Position numbers and translations under genes: made by a program | Notes under the pieces: generated by a model | Seen by the model: only the letters and a program-made list of their open reading frames with translations | Told to the model about the DNA's origin: nothing | The model's database searches: none | Part shown: positions 7,410 to 15,096 of the stretch, piece by piece | Position numbering within the stretch: the stretch's first letter is position 1 | How the letters are laid out: each line of letters starts with the position of its first letter | Assembly: GCA_028293565.1 (NCBI GenBank) | Contig: JAQGON010000033.1 | Location: 1 to 33,900, forward strand | DNA: 33,900 bases | From: Verrucomicrobiota bacterium | GTDB lineage: Bacteria; Verrucomicrobiota; Verrucomicrobiia; Opitutales; Opitutaceae | Direction of reading: 5' to 3'

Positions 7410-8990
7410 TCAAGAGACGCCGTCCGCTTTTTTCCGGCCGCCCCGGCTCGGTCGCTTGCGACCGCCGTCATCGCCGGTCTTGTCGGCGAACTTCGAAACC
7501 TTGGCGTTGAGCCACAGCTCATCCTTCGCGTTTTTGTTCAGCCAGAAAATTTCCCCGGCGTGCTCGACGAAGACCGGTTTTTCGCGCGGCTTTTCCGGGA
7601 CCTTGAGGCCCGCGGTCAGCAGCGTGGCCACGAATTCGTCGGGGCTCCTGCCCAGCTCCTCGGCCAGCCGGTCAGCTTTCCCGGCCACCGACCCCGTTTT
7701 CGTTTCCTTCAGGAGAAGCCGCACGGCCGACAGCACGCCGCCGGCTTCGGGCGCCCCCGAAGGCGCGGTCGCGAGCGGGCCGGAATCGCCGAGGGCCTGG
7801 CCGGACGGTGTCCCGTCCGGAGCAGCGAGCGCTTCGCCCGCCTCTTTTTCGCGGCCGTTGATCCAGAGGCCGCCGCGCGAATCGTGATTCAGCCACCAGA
7901 CATCCGGGCCGATCTCCACCATCACCGGCTTGTCGTCGGGTTTCTCCGGCACGACGAGGCCGAGGGTCTTGAATCCGGCGGTGAGCTCGGATTCGGAAAC
8001 CTTCAGGGCGCGCGACAGAAAACTCGCGCTTCCGGAGCCGCCGGGTCCGCGGCGGTTCCGCCGCATCAGCGGACGGACCCGTTCCAGCAAAGCGGGTCCC
8101 GCCGGCAGGATGCCGGCCGGTGCGGACTCGGGTTTCGCGTTCCGGTGGGCCGGGCGCTCGGCGGCGCCGCCGGTCGCAGCGCCTTCGGCGCGTTCGGGCC
8201 GCGGGGCATGCGGCTCCGGTGATGCGGGCTGCGCTTCGGCCTCGGGCTGAGCATCGTTCGCCACCCGCGTGCCCTGCACGACGCGAAACACCGGACGCGG
8301 TTTCTCGCGCACGTTGATCCACAGCTCGCCGCGGCGGTTGATGTTCACCCAATAAAGATCTCCGTCGTATTCGACGTACACCGGCTTCGCGTTTTCGTCG
8401 CCCGGGATCTGCATGCCGCACTCGACCAGCGCGCCCTTCACGTCCTCCTCGGACAGCGACCATTTTTTCGCGAGATAATCGACGCCGACCGACATGCCGG
8501 GCCCGCGCTGGTTGCGGCGCATGTGGGGTTTCAATGCATCGAAAAACGTCGGCAGCTCGTCTTCCTGCGCGAGGTTGTCCCACTCGTCCTTTTCCGCCTC
8601 CTCCTCCGGCGCGTCCGGCTCGCTGTCGCGGGAGGTGTCGACCGGTTTCCGGAAACCGTCGTCCGGCGCCATCTTCTCCTCGAGGAAGCTCGCCGGCTTC
8701 TCCTCGGTGGCGGCCGTCCCGGACGCGGCCTGGAATTTTGCGGCGAATTCGGCGCGGAGCTTTTCCGCCTCGGCCTTGGCCGCGGCGGCGGCCGCGTCCT
8801 GCAGCGACCAGTCGCGCTGCGTCGAGCGCCGCGCGAGTCCGGTGAAGGCGAGCAGGTTGCCCGCCTGGGGTTCGAACTGGACAATCTCCCACTCATCGCG
8901 GCCGAGATCGTTCAGAAATTTTTCCAGAAGCGCGGGGCTGGCGAATCCGCCTTTTCCGCTCGTAATGACCTTGTATTCCCAGAGTGACAT
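7410..8990 (-). CDS. DUF4177-like N-terminus plus three copies of an unrecognised ~84-residue module, basic tail
   Basis: 526 residues from ATG 8990. In-frame codons upstream to 9029 were ignored because MSLWEYKV begins the DUF4177-like segment (2-40; EYKV...LLEKFLNDLGRDEWEIVQFE). An Ala/Glu-rich coiled stretch (60-105) and an acidic linker (120-145) follow. Three modules then align with each other at 147-230, 299-382 and 418-500. Each has a helical first half (for example LLERVRPLMRRNRRGPG) and a beta-looking second half: KPV.VE, an aromatic W.N pair, then RGELWIN.RE. The modules are separated by Pro/Ala/Glu-rich linkers. The C-terminus (506-523) is strongly basic (RKRPSRGGRKK). No signal peptide, so cytoplasmic. 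I recognise no family for the module; a nucleic-acid or protein-binding role is only a guess from the modular layout and basic tail. The gene stands alone. Confidence 0.85.
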   Translation of the reverse strand: MSLWEYKVITSGKGGFASPALLEKFLNDLGRDEWEIVQFEPQAGNLLAFTGLARRSTQRDWSLQDAAAAAAKAEAEKLRAEFAAKFQAASGTAATEEKPASFLEEKMAPDDGFRKPVDTSRDSEPDAPEEEAEKDEWDNLAQEDELPTFFDALKPHMRRNQRGPGMSVGVDYLAKKWSLSEEDVKGALVECGMQIPGDENAKPVYVEYDGDLYWVNINRRGELWINVREKPRPVFRVVQGTRVANDAQPEAEAQPASPEPHAPRPERAEGAATGGAAERPAHRNAKPESAPAGILPAGPALLERVRPLMRRNRRGPGGSGSASFLSRALKVSESELTAGFKTLGLVVPEKPDDKPVMVEIGPDVWWLNHDSRGGLWINGREKEAGEALAAPDGTPSGQALGDSGPLATAPSGAPEAGGVLSAVRLLLKETKTGSVAGKADRLAEELGRSPDEFVATLLTAGLKVPEKPREKPVFVEHAGEIFWLNKNAKDELWLNAKVSKFADKTGDDGGRKRPSRGGRKKADGVS

Positions 8991-9050
8991 AGAAGACCGG
9001 CGAATCCGCCGGAACCCAACGCATCCCAAATGACAGCGAGATTGCCGAGC

Positions 9051-10244
9051 CTAATCTGACCAATCTTTCGTCACGGAAGCCAAAAACCACTCCATTGCAT
9101 AATCGCTCAATTGGCTCCCCGGACCAGCGGGATTGAAATCGAATGCATGCGTGGCCCACGGCAGGCGCAGGAAAAAATGCGGCACGCCGAGCTCCGACAA
9201 TCGCGCGGACAATCGTTCGCCGTGTTTGACCCACGACAACGTGTCCGGCTCGCCGTGAATCAGCAGGGTCGGCGGTGAATCGCTTTGCGCCAGCCGCTGC
9301 GCGCTCGCCGAATCGTAGTTCGCCTCGCGCCCCTGGTCGGGCGGCCCGCCCAGAAATTGGCGCATCAACCCGCGCGAATTGAGCACATCGTCCGTGCGCG
9401 ACACCGCCCACACAAACGGCATGTCGTGCGGCGCGTACAACGCGATCACGCCGCGAATCGCCGGATCGCGCGCGCCATAACCCACCGCCGAGGCGATCTG
9501 CCCGCCGGCCGACCGACCAAACAAAATCAGCCGGGTCGGATCGATGCCATAACCGGGCGCATGGGATTTGATCCACGCGATGGCCTCCAGCACGTCGTCG
9601 CGCTGCGCCGGCCACTGCCAGCGCGGAGCGAGCCGGTAGCTGATCGCGGCCACGACGCAGCCTCGCTCGACGAGCCAGTCATTCCACTCCGGCAATTGCT
9701 TCCGGTCGCCGCCGTTCCAGCCGCCCCCGTGAATCACAATGACGCACGGCCGAAGGCTTCCCCGCGAATCCGGCGTCGCCGGCCGATAGAGATCGACCTT
9801 CAGTTCGGATCCATCGGGAGCGCCCACCACCGCGGTGGTCATCCGCGCCGGCCGCCGGGCGCGCCCGGCCACCAGCCGCTTTCCGGAAAACACCGGTCGG
9901 GCGAGATTCCTCGCGCCAAACGCTTCGGTCAATTGCCGCGGCAGCGTCGCCGCAAGCCGCCGCGCGCTGACGACCGGGCGAAGCAGGCAAACCGCCGCGG
10001 CCGCGCAGGGCAGGAGGATGGCGGCGCGCCAGGGCCCCGTCGTCGCCAGCACGGCACCGGTGCCGAGCAGGAGCGGAAGCAGAACAAGCCAATGGCCAAA
10101 TTCGCCCGCCAGGATCGCGAGTTTCCAGGCAATCATCCAATCCGGCGCCCTCACGACCGCCAGCGACGCGATCGCCGCGACCGCGATGGCCGCAATCAGG
10201 AGGAGGGAGCTGGCCACGTCGATTTCCACTACGCGCGAAGCCAT
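9051..10244 (-). CDS. Membrane-anchored alpha/beta-hydrolase (HSL/BD-FAE-type esterase)
   Basis: 397 residues. Residues 8-90 contain about three hydrophobic segments, so the protein is anchored in the inner membrane. Residues 135-397 are an alpha/beta-hydrolase of the hormone-sensitive lipase type: oxyanion motif HGGGW (172-176), nucleophile elbow GRSAGG with Ser245, probable Asp334 (HGEPD) and His366 (ATHAFD). It should hydrolyse a carboxylic ester; the substrate is unknown. It is divergent from rsuA with only 55 bases between the starts, so promoters must be compact or overlapping. No Shine-Dalgarno sequence precedes the ATG. Confidence 0.9.
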   Translation of the reverse strand: MASRVVEIDVASSLLLIAAIAVAAIASLAVVRAPDWMIAWKLAILAGEFGHWLVLLPLLLGTGAVLATTGPWRAAILLPCAAAAVCLLRPVVSARRLAATLPRQLTEAFGARNLARPVFSGKRLVAGRARRPARMTTAVVGAPDGSELKVDLYRPATPDSRGSLRPCVIVIHGGGWNGGDRKQLPEWNDWLVERGCVVAAISYRLAPRWQWPAQRDDVLEAIAWIKSHAPGYGIDPTRLILFGRSAGGQIASAVGYGARDPAIRGVIALYAPHDMPFVWAVSRTDDVLNSRGLMRQFLGGPPDQGREANYDSASAQRLAQSDSPPTLLIHGEPDTLSWVKHGERLSARLSELGVPHFFLRLPWATHAFDFNPAGPGSQLSDYAMEWFLASVTKDWSD

Positions 10245-10299
10245 GCCGCAGGCGAACCATTTTCTTTGTGCTTCGCCGCGCCCGTGTTTGATTCGGGAA

Positions 10300-10998
10300 A
10301 TGCGCCGCGTCGATCAGCTCCTTGCCAACCTCGGCTACTGCAGCCGCCGGGAGGCCCGCGACTGGGTCGAAGGCGGCCGCGTGTCCGTGGCCGGCCGGGC
10401 CGTCTCGGATCCCGGCAGCAAGGTGGACGAGACCGGTGTCCGCATTGACGGCGAGCCACCCGATCATCCCGGCGAACTCCTCCTGCTCCTCCACAAACCG
10501 GTGGGGCTCGTCTGCTCGCACGACGAGCGCGAGGGGGCCAACGTCTATTCGCTCCTGCCCGAGCGGTGGCGGCGCCGGAATCCCCAGGTCACCAGCATCG
10601 GCCGGCTCGACAAGGACACCAGCGGAGTTCTCCTGCTGACCGACATTGCGCCGCTGGTGCACCGGCTGACGTCGCCGAAGCACAAGATTCCCAAGGTTTA
10701 TCGCGCGGCGCTCGATTCCGACCTGCCGGGCGATGCCGCCGCCCGGTTCGCGAGCGGCGAACTCCTGCTGGAGGGCGAAAAAAATCCCTGTGCGCCGGCG
10801 GACCTCCGGATGCTTTCGCCGCGCGAAGCCGAGGTCACGCTGACGGAGGGACGGTACCATCAGGTGCGCCGCATGTTCGCCGCCGTGGGCGCGACCGTGA
10901 CGGCCCTGCACCGTTTCCGCTTCGGCGACCTTGAGCTCGGAGAACTCGGCCCCGGGCAATGGCGGGAGCTTGCGCCGGACCATTTCGGCAAATTTTGA
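10300..10998 (+). CDS. rsuA: 16S rRNA pseudouridine(516) synthase RsuA-like
   Basis: 232 residues, the usual RsuA length (E. coli about 231). The frame is open further upstream, but ATG 10300 starts exactly at the S4 domain (RRVDQLLANLGYCSRREARDWV, residues 2-23). The catalytic motif GRLDKDTSGVLLLT has Asp104. HRLTSPKHKIPKVYRA and GRYHQVRRMFAAVG are typical of the RsuA/RluB/RluE branch. A 16S U516 target is most likely from the length and the HRLTSP segment, but RluB or RluE function cannot be excluded. The stop codon TGA is the first three bases of a dispersed repeat that fills the gap to yhbY. Confidence 0.88.
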   Translation: MRRVDQLLANLGYCSRREARDWVEGGRVSVAGRAVSDPGSKVDETGVRIDGEPPDHPGELLLLLHKPVGLVCSHDEREGANVYSLLPERWRRRNPQVTSIGRLDKDTSGVLLLTDIAPLVHRLTSPKHKIPKVYRAALDSDLPGDAAARFASGELLLEGEKNPCAPADLRMLSPREAEVTLTEGRYHQVRRMFAAVGATVTALHRFRFGDLELGELGPGQWRELAPDHFGKF

Positions 10999-11029
10999 CC
11001 GCGAAGCTCGCAAAGGCCGCGAAGGCTGG
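10996..11029 (+). repeat. Half unit of a dispersed 9-nt-period repeat, starting on the rsuA stop codon
   Basis: TGACCGCGAAGCTCGCAAAG, then GCCGCGAAGG, is a run of roughly nine-base units of the type (C)CGCGAAGG / TCGCAAAGG. The same family occurs at 17936-18021, 18823-18976, 28022-28087 and 29275-29341. The TGA of rsuA is the first three bases of this copy. Confidence 0.6.
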
Positions 11030-11042
11030 GTAGCTCCGAGCG

Positions 11043-11357
11043 ATGGACGAATTCCCCCTGACCGGCGCCCAAAAAGCCTTCCTGCGCGGGCTCGGGCAAA
11101 AACTCGAGCCCGCGCTGAAACTCGGAAAGGGCGGCGTCACTCCCGCCTTCCTCGGACAGTTCCAGCAGCAGCTTCGCGCGCACGAGCTCGTGAAGCTCCG
11201 TTTTCTCGGATCGGATCGCGACGAACGCGCCGGACTCTGCGCCCAGCTGGCCGACGAGGCCCGGTGCGTGCTCGTCGGAACCGTCGGGCACACGGCATTG
11301 TTCTACCGTCAGCATCCGGAGCCCGCGGGACGCGACATCGAGCTGCCCGCCAAATAG
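11043..11357 (+). CDS. yhbY: CRS1/YhbY-type RNA-binding protein
   Basis: 104 residues, the normal size for a single CRS1/YhbY (CRM) domain. The hallmark pattern is clear: LTGAQKAFLRGLGQKLEPALKLGKGGVTP (with the GKGG loop), then QLRAHELVKLRF and GHTALFYR. In bacteria YhbY associates with pre-50S ribosomal particles. It lies 44 bases after rsuA on the same strand, so two ribosome-maturation genes are adjacent and probably cotranscribed. The last residues (AGRDIELPAK) are the usual short basic end. Confidence 0.93.
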   Translation: MDEFPLTGAQKAFLRGLGQKLEPALKLGKGGVTPAFLGQFQQQLRAHELVKLRFLGSDRDERAGLCAQLADEARCVLVGTVGHTALFYRQHPEPAGRDIELPAK

Positions 11358-11408
11358 CGGTGCGCCGCAATGCTTTGACCGCCGGATCGGCGGCGATATG
11401 CCTTGCGC

Positions 11409-12356
11409 ATGTTCACCATCATTGGAGGCGACGGAAAGGAATACGGCCCCGTCTCGGCGGAACAGATCCGGACGTGGCTGGCGGGCGGGCGGGCGAATCT
11501 CGACACCAAGGCGAAGGCCCAGGGCTCCGAGGAGTGGCGGCGGATCGGCGATTTTCCCGATTTTAGCGGCAGCCCCTCGCGCGTTGAAACTCCGCCGACC
11601 GTCGCCGTCAACGTCGCCGACGCGAAAGCCTACGCGGAGGATCTCATCTCCCGCGGTTCGACGATCGATGTGATGGGCTGCCTGGGCCGGAGCTTCGAAT
11701 TGTGGAAGGCGCATTTCCTCCCCCTCGTCGGCGTGACCCTTCTGATCGTGGTCGCGCAGGGAGTAGCCGGGATGATTCCGGTCCTCGGGATGCTGAGCGG
11801 CCTGCTCCTGAACGGCGTGTTCTACGGCGGGCTCTATTATTTTTACCTCGGAAAAATTCGCGGCGAACACCGCGAGGTCGGCGACGCCTTCGCCGGATTC
11901 ACCCGGGCCTTCGTGCCCCTGATGCTGGCCACGCTGGTGTCCTCACTGATCATCATCGGCGTGATGATGGTGGCGTGCGCTCCGCTCATGCTCTGGCTGG
12001 TGAAATCGCTGATCGAGGGCGGAGGCCAGATCCGTTCGATGCCTGCGTTCAGCCCGTTCGTGGTGGCCGGCGGCCTCGTCGGATGCGTCGCGGTGATCTA
12101 CCTGTCGATTTCCTGGGCGTTCACCTTCCTCCTCGTCATCGACCAGGGCCTGGGACCCTGGACCGCCATGCAAGTGGGCCGCCGGGTCGTGGGCCGGCAT
12201 TGGTTTGCGGTCTTCGGCGTCCTGTTTCTCGGCGCGATCTTCGCCCTGCTGGGTATCGTCGCCCTTTTCATCGGCATCATCTTCACCCTGCCGCTCATGT
12301 TTGGCGCGATCTGTTACGCGTACGAATCGCTGTTCCGGCCGCCGCCGCGGATTTGA
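11409..12356 (+). CDS. GYF_2-domain (DUF4339) multi-pass membrane protein
   Basis: 315 residues from ATG 11409; a TTG at 11403 is less likely. Residues 1-50 form a GYF_2/DUF4339 domain (FTIIGGDGKEYGPVSAEQIRTWL...EEWRRIGDF), a small cytoplasmic peptide-binding module often found at the N-terminus of bacterial membrane proteins. A polar linker (50-90) follows. About six hydrophobic segments between roughly 100 and 305 then form a membrane domain resembling DUF975-like or glycerophosphodiesterase-membrane-type integral domains. It follows yhbY by 51 bases. No enzymatic motif is visible and the function is unknown. Confidence 0.82.
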   Translation: MFTIIGGDGKEYGPVSAEQIRTWLAGGRANLDTKAKAQGSEEWRRIGDFPDFSGSPSRVETPPTVAVNVADAKAYAEDLISRGSTIDVMGCLGRSFELWKAHFLPLVGVTLLIVVAQGVAGMIPVLGMLSGLLLNGVFYGGLYYFYLGKIRGEHREVGDAFAGFTRAFVPLMLATLVSSLIIIGVMMVACAPLMLWLVKSLIEGGGQIRSMPAFSPFVVAGGLVGCVAVIYLSISWAFTFLLVIDQGLGPWTAMQVGRRVVGRHWFAVFGVLFLGAIFALLGIVALFIGIIFTLPLMFGAICYAYESLFRPPPRI

Positions 12357-12390
12357 AAAACGGCACCGGCCTCCTCCCGATGCCAGGGGA

Positions 12391-12864
12391 TCAAACCTCG
12401 GAAGAGGTTTTCTTCGCCAGCAGCGCGTCGAGCGAAAGCCTGCCGGGGCCGAAGACGAACACGATCACCGCAGCCAGGAGAAAAAGAAACGGCGCGGCCG
12501 TCACGAACTTGTCCGGATCCGACGCGAGGGCGTGGACCGCCTCCGTTTCCGACGTCGCATAGGCGACGGCCATCATGAAAATCAGCGGGAGCGGCACAAT
12601 CCGTCCGCCGAGCCCTGCCAGCAGCAGGAGGCCGCCGATGCATTCCACCGAGCCCGCCACGATGGCGTTCAGCTTCGGCGCCGGAAGATGCAGGCTTTCG
12701 AAATAGCCCGCCGTGCGGTCGAGGTTCATCAGCTTGCCCTTGCCGGTCTGGAAAAATCCCCATCCCCAATAAAGCCGGACCAGCAGGAGAAATGGCGAAC
12801 GCAGCCAGCCCGCCACGAAGGCGAGCACGGCGTTGAGCTTATGGTACAGGGAGGCGGGGTTCAT
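12391..12864 (-). CDS. bufD: DoxX-family membrane protein, fourth gene of the bufferin cluster (BufD-like)
   Basis: 157 residues from ATG 12864. The open frame continues upstream, but that part is the shadow of bufC. The sequence has the DoxX pattern: LYWGWGFFQTGKGKLMNL, then KLNAIVAGSVECIGGLLLLAGLGGRIVPLPLIFMM..., with about four membrane helices. DoxX proteins are the regular last gene of bufferin and gig operons in Proteobacteria. Their role there is unclear, possibly electron transfer to or from the quinone pool or membrane handling of the metallophore. It begins 25 bases after the stop of bufC, so it belongs to the same transcript. Confidence 0.88.
   Translation of the reverse strand: MNPASLYHKLNAVLAFVAGWLRSPFLLLVRLYWGWGFFQTGKGKLMNLDRTAGYFESLHLPAPKLNAIVAGSVECIGGLLLLAGLGGRIVPLPLIFMMAVAYATSETEAVHALASDPDKFVTAAPFLFLLAAVIVFVFGPGRLSLDALLAKKTSSEV
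12393..12410. terminator. Possible hairpin terminator at the 3' end of bufD
   Basis: AAACCTC (12393-12399), loop GGAA, GAGGTTT (12404-12410) is a perfect 7-bp stem that includes the end of the minus-strand DoxX gene and lies 36 bases after the plus-strand GYF gene. It could stop transcription from the left; flanking T-tracts are short, so support is modest. Confidence 0.35.
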
Positions 12865-12889
12865 GGGGATAAGAGGGACAGGTGGGAAA

Positions 12890-13813
12890 TTATTTCCGGC
12901 GGCAGAGCCAGCCGAGTTCGGTCCAGAGCGCGAACCAGTCGCGCACCTGCCCGGTCGTGACTCCCGCGCCGCCCCTCGCGAGCGCACGGCTCAGGCGCGC
13001 GCCCGCGCGCAGCGCTTCCAGGATGCGGAAGGCGGACGACTCGAGGCGCTTGTAATAAAGCTGGTTCTCCACGCGGTGCACCGCGATCCACGTCTTCGAA
13101 CGCCGCGGCAGGCGGATCCGGCGCACGGCGGCCCGGCGCCGCGCCGCAGTGGTCGCGTTGCTCGCCTCGGCGCGAAGCGTGTCGCGCTTTTTCACCGCGA
13201 TCACATAGGCGTCCACCGGATGGTTCAATGCGAGCAGCTGCACGTAAGGCTGCACCGCGAGGCGAAGGCGGGAGGGCGGACTCGCGCCGAGATCCGCCGC
13301 GGTGACCGGCGCGAACGCCTCCTCGTCGAACGCGACGGTCTGCGCCCATTCGAAGCGCGCGATGTCGATGGCCAGCGCCGTGCGCGGGGCGGTCCAGGCA
13401 GGCTCGGCGCGCAGGAAGGCCTCGAGGCCCGAGCACAGGTTGCGCAGCGTGAACGAGCGCGACGGACGCTTCGCCAGATAGGCGAGGGCCAGGCGGTCGA
13501 ACTTCCGCGCGCCGAGCATCGCGCGCAGGCCCGGATTGTCGTCGTGGAAGCAGTCGACCAGCCGGAACCAATACATCCGGTTGTAAATTTCGAGCCGGTC
13601 AAACGCAGTCAGCCGGTCGTTGGGCTTGATGATTTCCGCGGCGACCTCGGCCATCGGCCGGCCATCGGTCCATTTCCGCTGCATCCGGTCACCCGCCGCG
13701 AGCGGGCGCAGCAGGGAGGCGTGCATCAGCCGCTGGATTTCACGCAGGCCGCGGATGCGGCGCGGCCTGCTCGCAACCGCGCTTGGGTCTGGCGGAGAGG
13801 GTTCCATGAACAT
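12890..13813 (-). CDS. bufC: DUF2063 protein, partner of the MNIO enzyme (BufC-like)
   Basis: 307 residues from ATG 13813; ATG 13807 is equally possible, and codons further upstream overlap bufB. The N-terminal half carries the DUF2063 pattern: LREIQRLMHASLLRPL (about 24-39), then RLEIYNRMYWFRLVDCFHDDNPGLRAMLG, and PSRSFTLRNLCSGLEAFL. The second half (LRLAVQPYVQLLALNHPVDAY and onward) is the region that binds precursor in characterised homologues. In MNIO systems this protein presents the leader of the precursor to the DUF692 enzyme. The start lies 23 bases after the bufB stop, and bufD follows at 25 bases. No membrane segment, so cytoplasmic. Confidence 0.87.
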   Translation of the reverse strand: MFMEPSPPDPSAVASRPRRIRGLREIQRLMHASLLRPLAAGDRMQRKWTDGRPMAEVAAEIIKPNDRLTAFDRLEIYNRMYWFRLVDCFHDDNPGLRAMLGARKFDRLALAYLAKRPSRSFTLRNLCSGLEAFLRAEPAWTAPRTALAIDIARFEWAQTVAFDEEAFAPVTAADLGASPPSRLRLAVQPYVQLLALNHPVDAYVIAVKKRDTLRAEASNATTAARRRAAVRRIRLPRRSKTWIAVHRVENQLYYKRLESSAFRILEALRAGARLSRALARGGAGVTTGQVRDWFALWTELGWLCRRK

Positions 13814-13836
13814 CGACGGCCCGGGGCTTCCCGCCT

Positions 13837-14706
13837 TCAGCCAACGCGGGCCGCTTCCGCCGGCGCCGCGCCCCGCGCGCCGCCGATGAATTCGTTGGCC
13901 TTCAGCGCCTCGTCGTGCACTTCGGCGAAGGACGGAATCCGGTCGTCCCACTCAAGCAGCGTCGCCGTCACCCCGCAGAGCCGGGTGGCGTGCGCGTAGA
14001 GTTTCCAGACCGGGTCGAGCACCGGATGATCGTGCGTGTCGAGGAGGTATTTCTCGAATTTCGTGTGCCCCGCGATGTGCATCTGGCCCACGCGATGGTG
14101 GGGCACGCCGTTCAGATAATCGTACGGGTTGAAACCGTGGTTCTTCGACGAGACGTAGATGTTGTTCACGTCGAGGAGAATTCCGCAGTCGGCGAGTTCG
14201 ACGACTTCACCCAGGAACTCCCACTCGGTCATCTCCGACGCGTGGAACTCCGCGTAGCTGCTGACATTCTCGACGCAGATCGGCACCTCGAGAAAATCCC
14301 GCACCATCCGGATCTTGGCCGCCGTCCGTTTCGCCGCCTCGAACGTGTACGGCATCGGCAGGAGGTCGTGCGTGTAGGTGCCGTCGACGCTGCCCCAGCA
14401 GAGATGATCCGAGAGCCAGGGAGTGTTCGTGCGCCTGACGAGCGCCTTGAGCCGGCGGAGGTGTTCGCGGTCGGGTTTTTCGGCGGACCCGAAGTACATC
14501 GAAACGCCGTGCTGCACCACGCGGTACTGCTCCAGGATCAGGTCGAGGACCTCGAGCGGGCGGCCGCCCCCGCACATGAAATTCTCCGAGATGATCTCGA
14601 ACCAGTCGACCACCGGTTTCTTTGCGAGGATGTGCGAATAATGCGGGACCCGCAGGCCGAGGCCGATGCCGTAGTCGGTGTGGCCGTTGAACGGATTGGC
14701 GGGCAT
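13837..14706 (-). CDS. bufB: MNIO (DUF692) multinuclear non-haem iron oxidase, bufferin-modifying (BufB-like)
   Basis: 289 residues, the usual size. MNIO enzymes are TIM barrels that hold two or three iron atoms and oxidise cysteines of RiPP precursors. Candidate metal ligands and conserved blocks are all present: DWFEIISENFM (34-44), HGVSMYFGS (66-74), SDHLCW (99-104), VENVSSY (145-151), LLDVNNIYVSSKNHG (177-191), QMHIAGH (208-214), DTHDHPV (223-229) and LLEWD (250-254). In bufferins the homologous enzyme turns cysteines into 5-thiooxazole rings that bind copper. The gene lies between the precursor gene upstream and its DUF2063 partner downstream. An intrinsic terminator (14748-14783) separates it from the precursor. 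Confidence 0.95.
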   Translation of the reverse strand: MPANPFNGHTDYGIGLGLRVPHYSHILAKKPVVDWFEIISENFMCGGGRPLEVLDLILEQYRVVQHGVSMYFGSAEKPDREHLRRLKALVRRTNTPWLSDHLCWGSVDGTYTHDLLPMPYTFEAAKRTAAKIRMVRDFLEVPICVENVSSYAEFHASEMTEWEFLGEVVELADCGILLDVNNIYVSSKNHGFNPYDYLNGVPHHRVGQMHIAGHTKFEKYLLDTHDHPVLDPVWKLYAHATRLCGVTATLLEWDDRIPSFAEVHDEALKANEFIGGARGAAPAEAARVG

Positions 14707-14747
14707 GAACGAAGGACGGAGCGGGCGAACCGGATTGCGGACGGACG

Positions 14748-14783
14748 AAAAAAAACGCGGCCGACGACGAGCGCCGGCCGCGT
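14748..14783 (-). terminator. Strong intrinsic terminator between bufA and bufB
   Basis: On the minus strand, a 9-bp perfect GC-rich stem (ACGCGGCCG at 14755-14763 pairing with CGGCCGCGT at 14775-14783) is followed by eight consecutive T residues (A-run 14748-14755 on the given strand). It starts 13 bases after the bufA stop and ends 41 bases before the bufB start. This is the best intrinsic terminator in the window. Inside an operon it would act as a partial terminator that leaves more precursor mRNA than enzyme mRNA. Confidence 0.88.
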
Positions 14784-14796
14784 CGAGGAGAGTCGA

Positions 14797-15096
14797 TTAC
14801 TTCTTGGGCGTTTCGGCGGAGGCGCAGCCGCCCTTGCCCTTGCAGGAGTTCTTGCCCTTGCAGCCATTGTCGCCGGCAGAGCAGCCGCCCTTGCCCTTGC
14901 AGTCGTTGTGGCCCTTGCAGGAGGCGGATCCCTTGCAGCCGTCCTTGCCCTTGCAGGAGCTCTTGTCCTTGGAGGCATCCTTGGTCGCCGGGGTGCCGGC
15001 AGCCGCGTCGCCCGCGTGGGCGCGAACCGCGAGCGAACCGGCGTAGAGGCCGGCCATGGCGGCGGCGGTGATGATGAGACGTGTCGATTTATTCAT
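14797..15096 (-). CDS. bufA2: Bufferin-type (BufA2-like) exported cysteine-rich RiPP precursor
   Basis: 99 residues. Residues 1-28 form a Sec signal peptide (MNKSTRLIITAAAMAGLYAG..., cleavage after AHA). A short Ala/Asp/Lys spacer leads to a core with eight cysteines at 48, 54, 60, 66, 72, 79, 85 and 91: five residues between neighbours throughout, except six between 72 and 79. Most cysteines are followed by KG; the CKGKGGC unit occurs twice (66-72, 85-91) and CKGKNSC once. This matches the BufA2 pattern of periplasmic copper-binding bufferins, whose cysteines are modified by the MNIO enzyme. The peptide would be modified in the cytoplasm, exported and buffer copper in the periplasm. Cluster order (-): bufA2, terminator, bufB, bufC, bufD. 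No other cysteine occurs in the protein. Confidence 0.92.
   Translation of the reverse strand: MNKSTRLIITAAAMAGLYAGSLAVRAHAGDAAAGTPATKDASKDKSSCKGKDGCKGSASCKGHNDCKGKGGCSAGDNGCKGKNSCKGKGGCASAETPKK

Noticed and set aside
7316-7510. 64-codon plus-strand frame after the response regulator
   Set aside because: Overlaps the hairpin and the 3' end of the triple-module gene; no start signal, Arg-rich.
9679-11013. 444-codon minus frame spanning rsuA and the esterase N-terminus
   Set aside because: Antisense to rsuA, whose S4 and catalytic motifs are clear.
14797-15096. CRISPR-like or simple tandem repeat in the Cys-rich region
   Set aside because: The 18-nt periodicity is explained by the Cys-Lys-Gly coding repeats of the bufferin precursor; there are no spacers.
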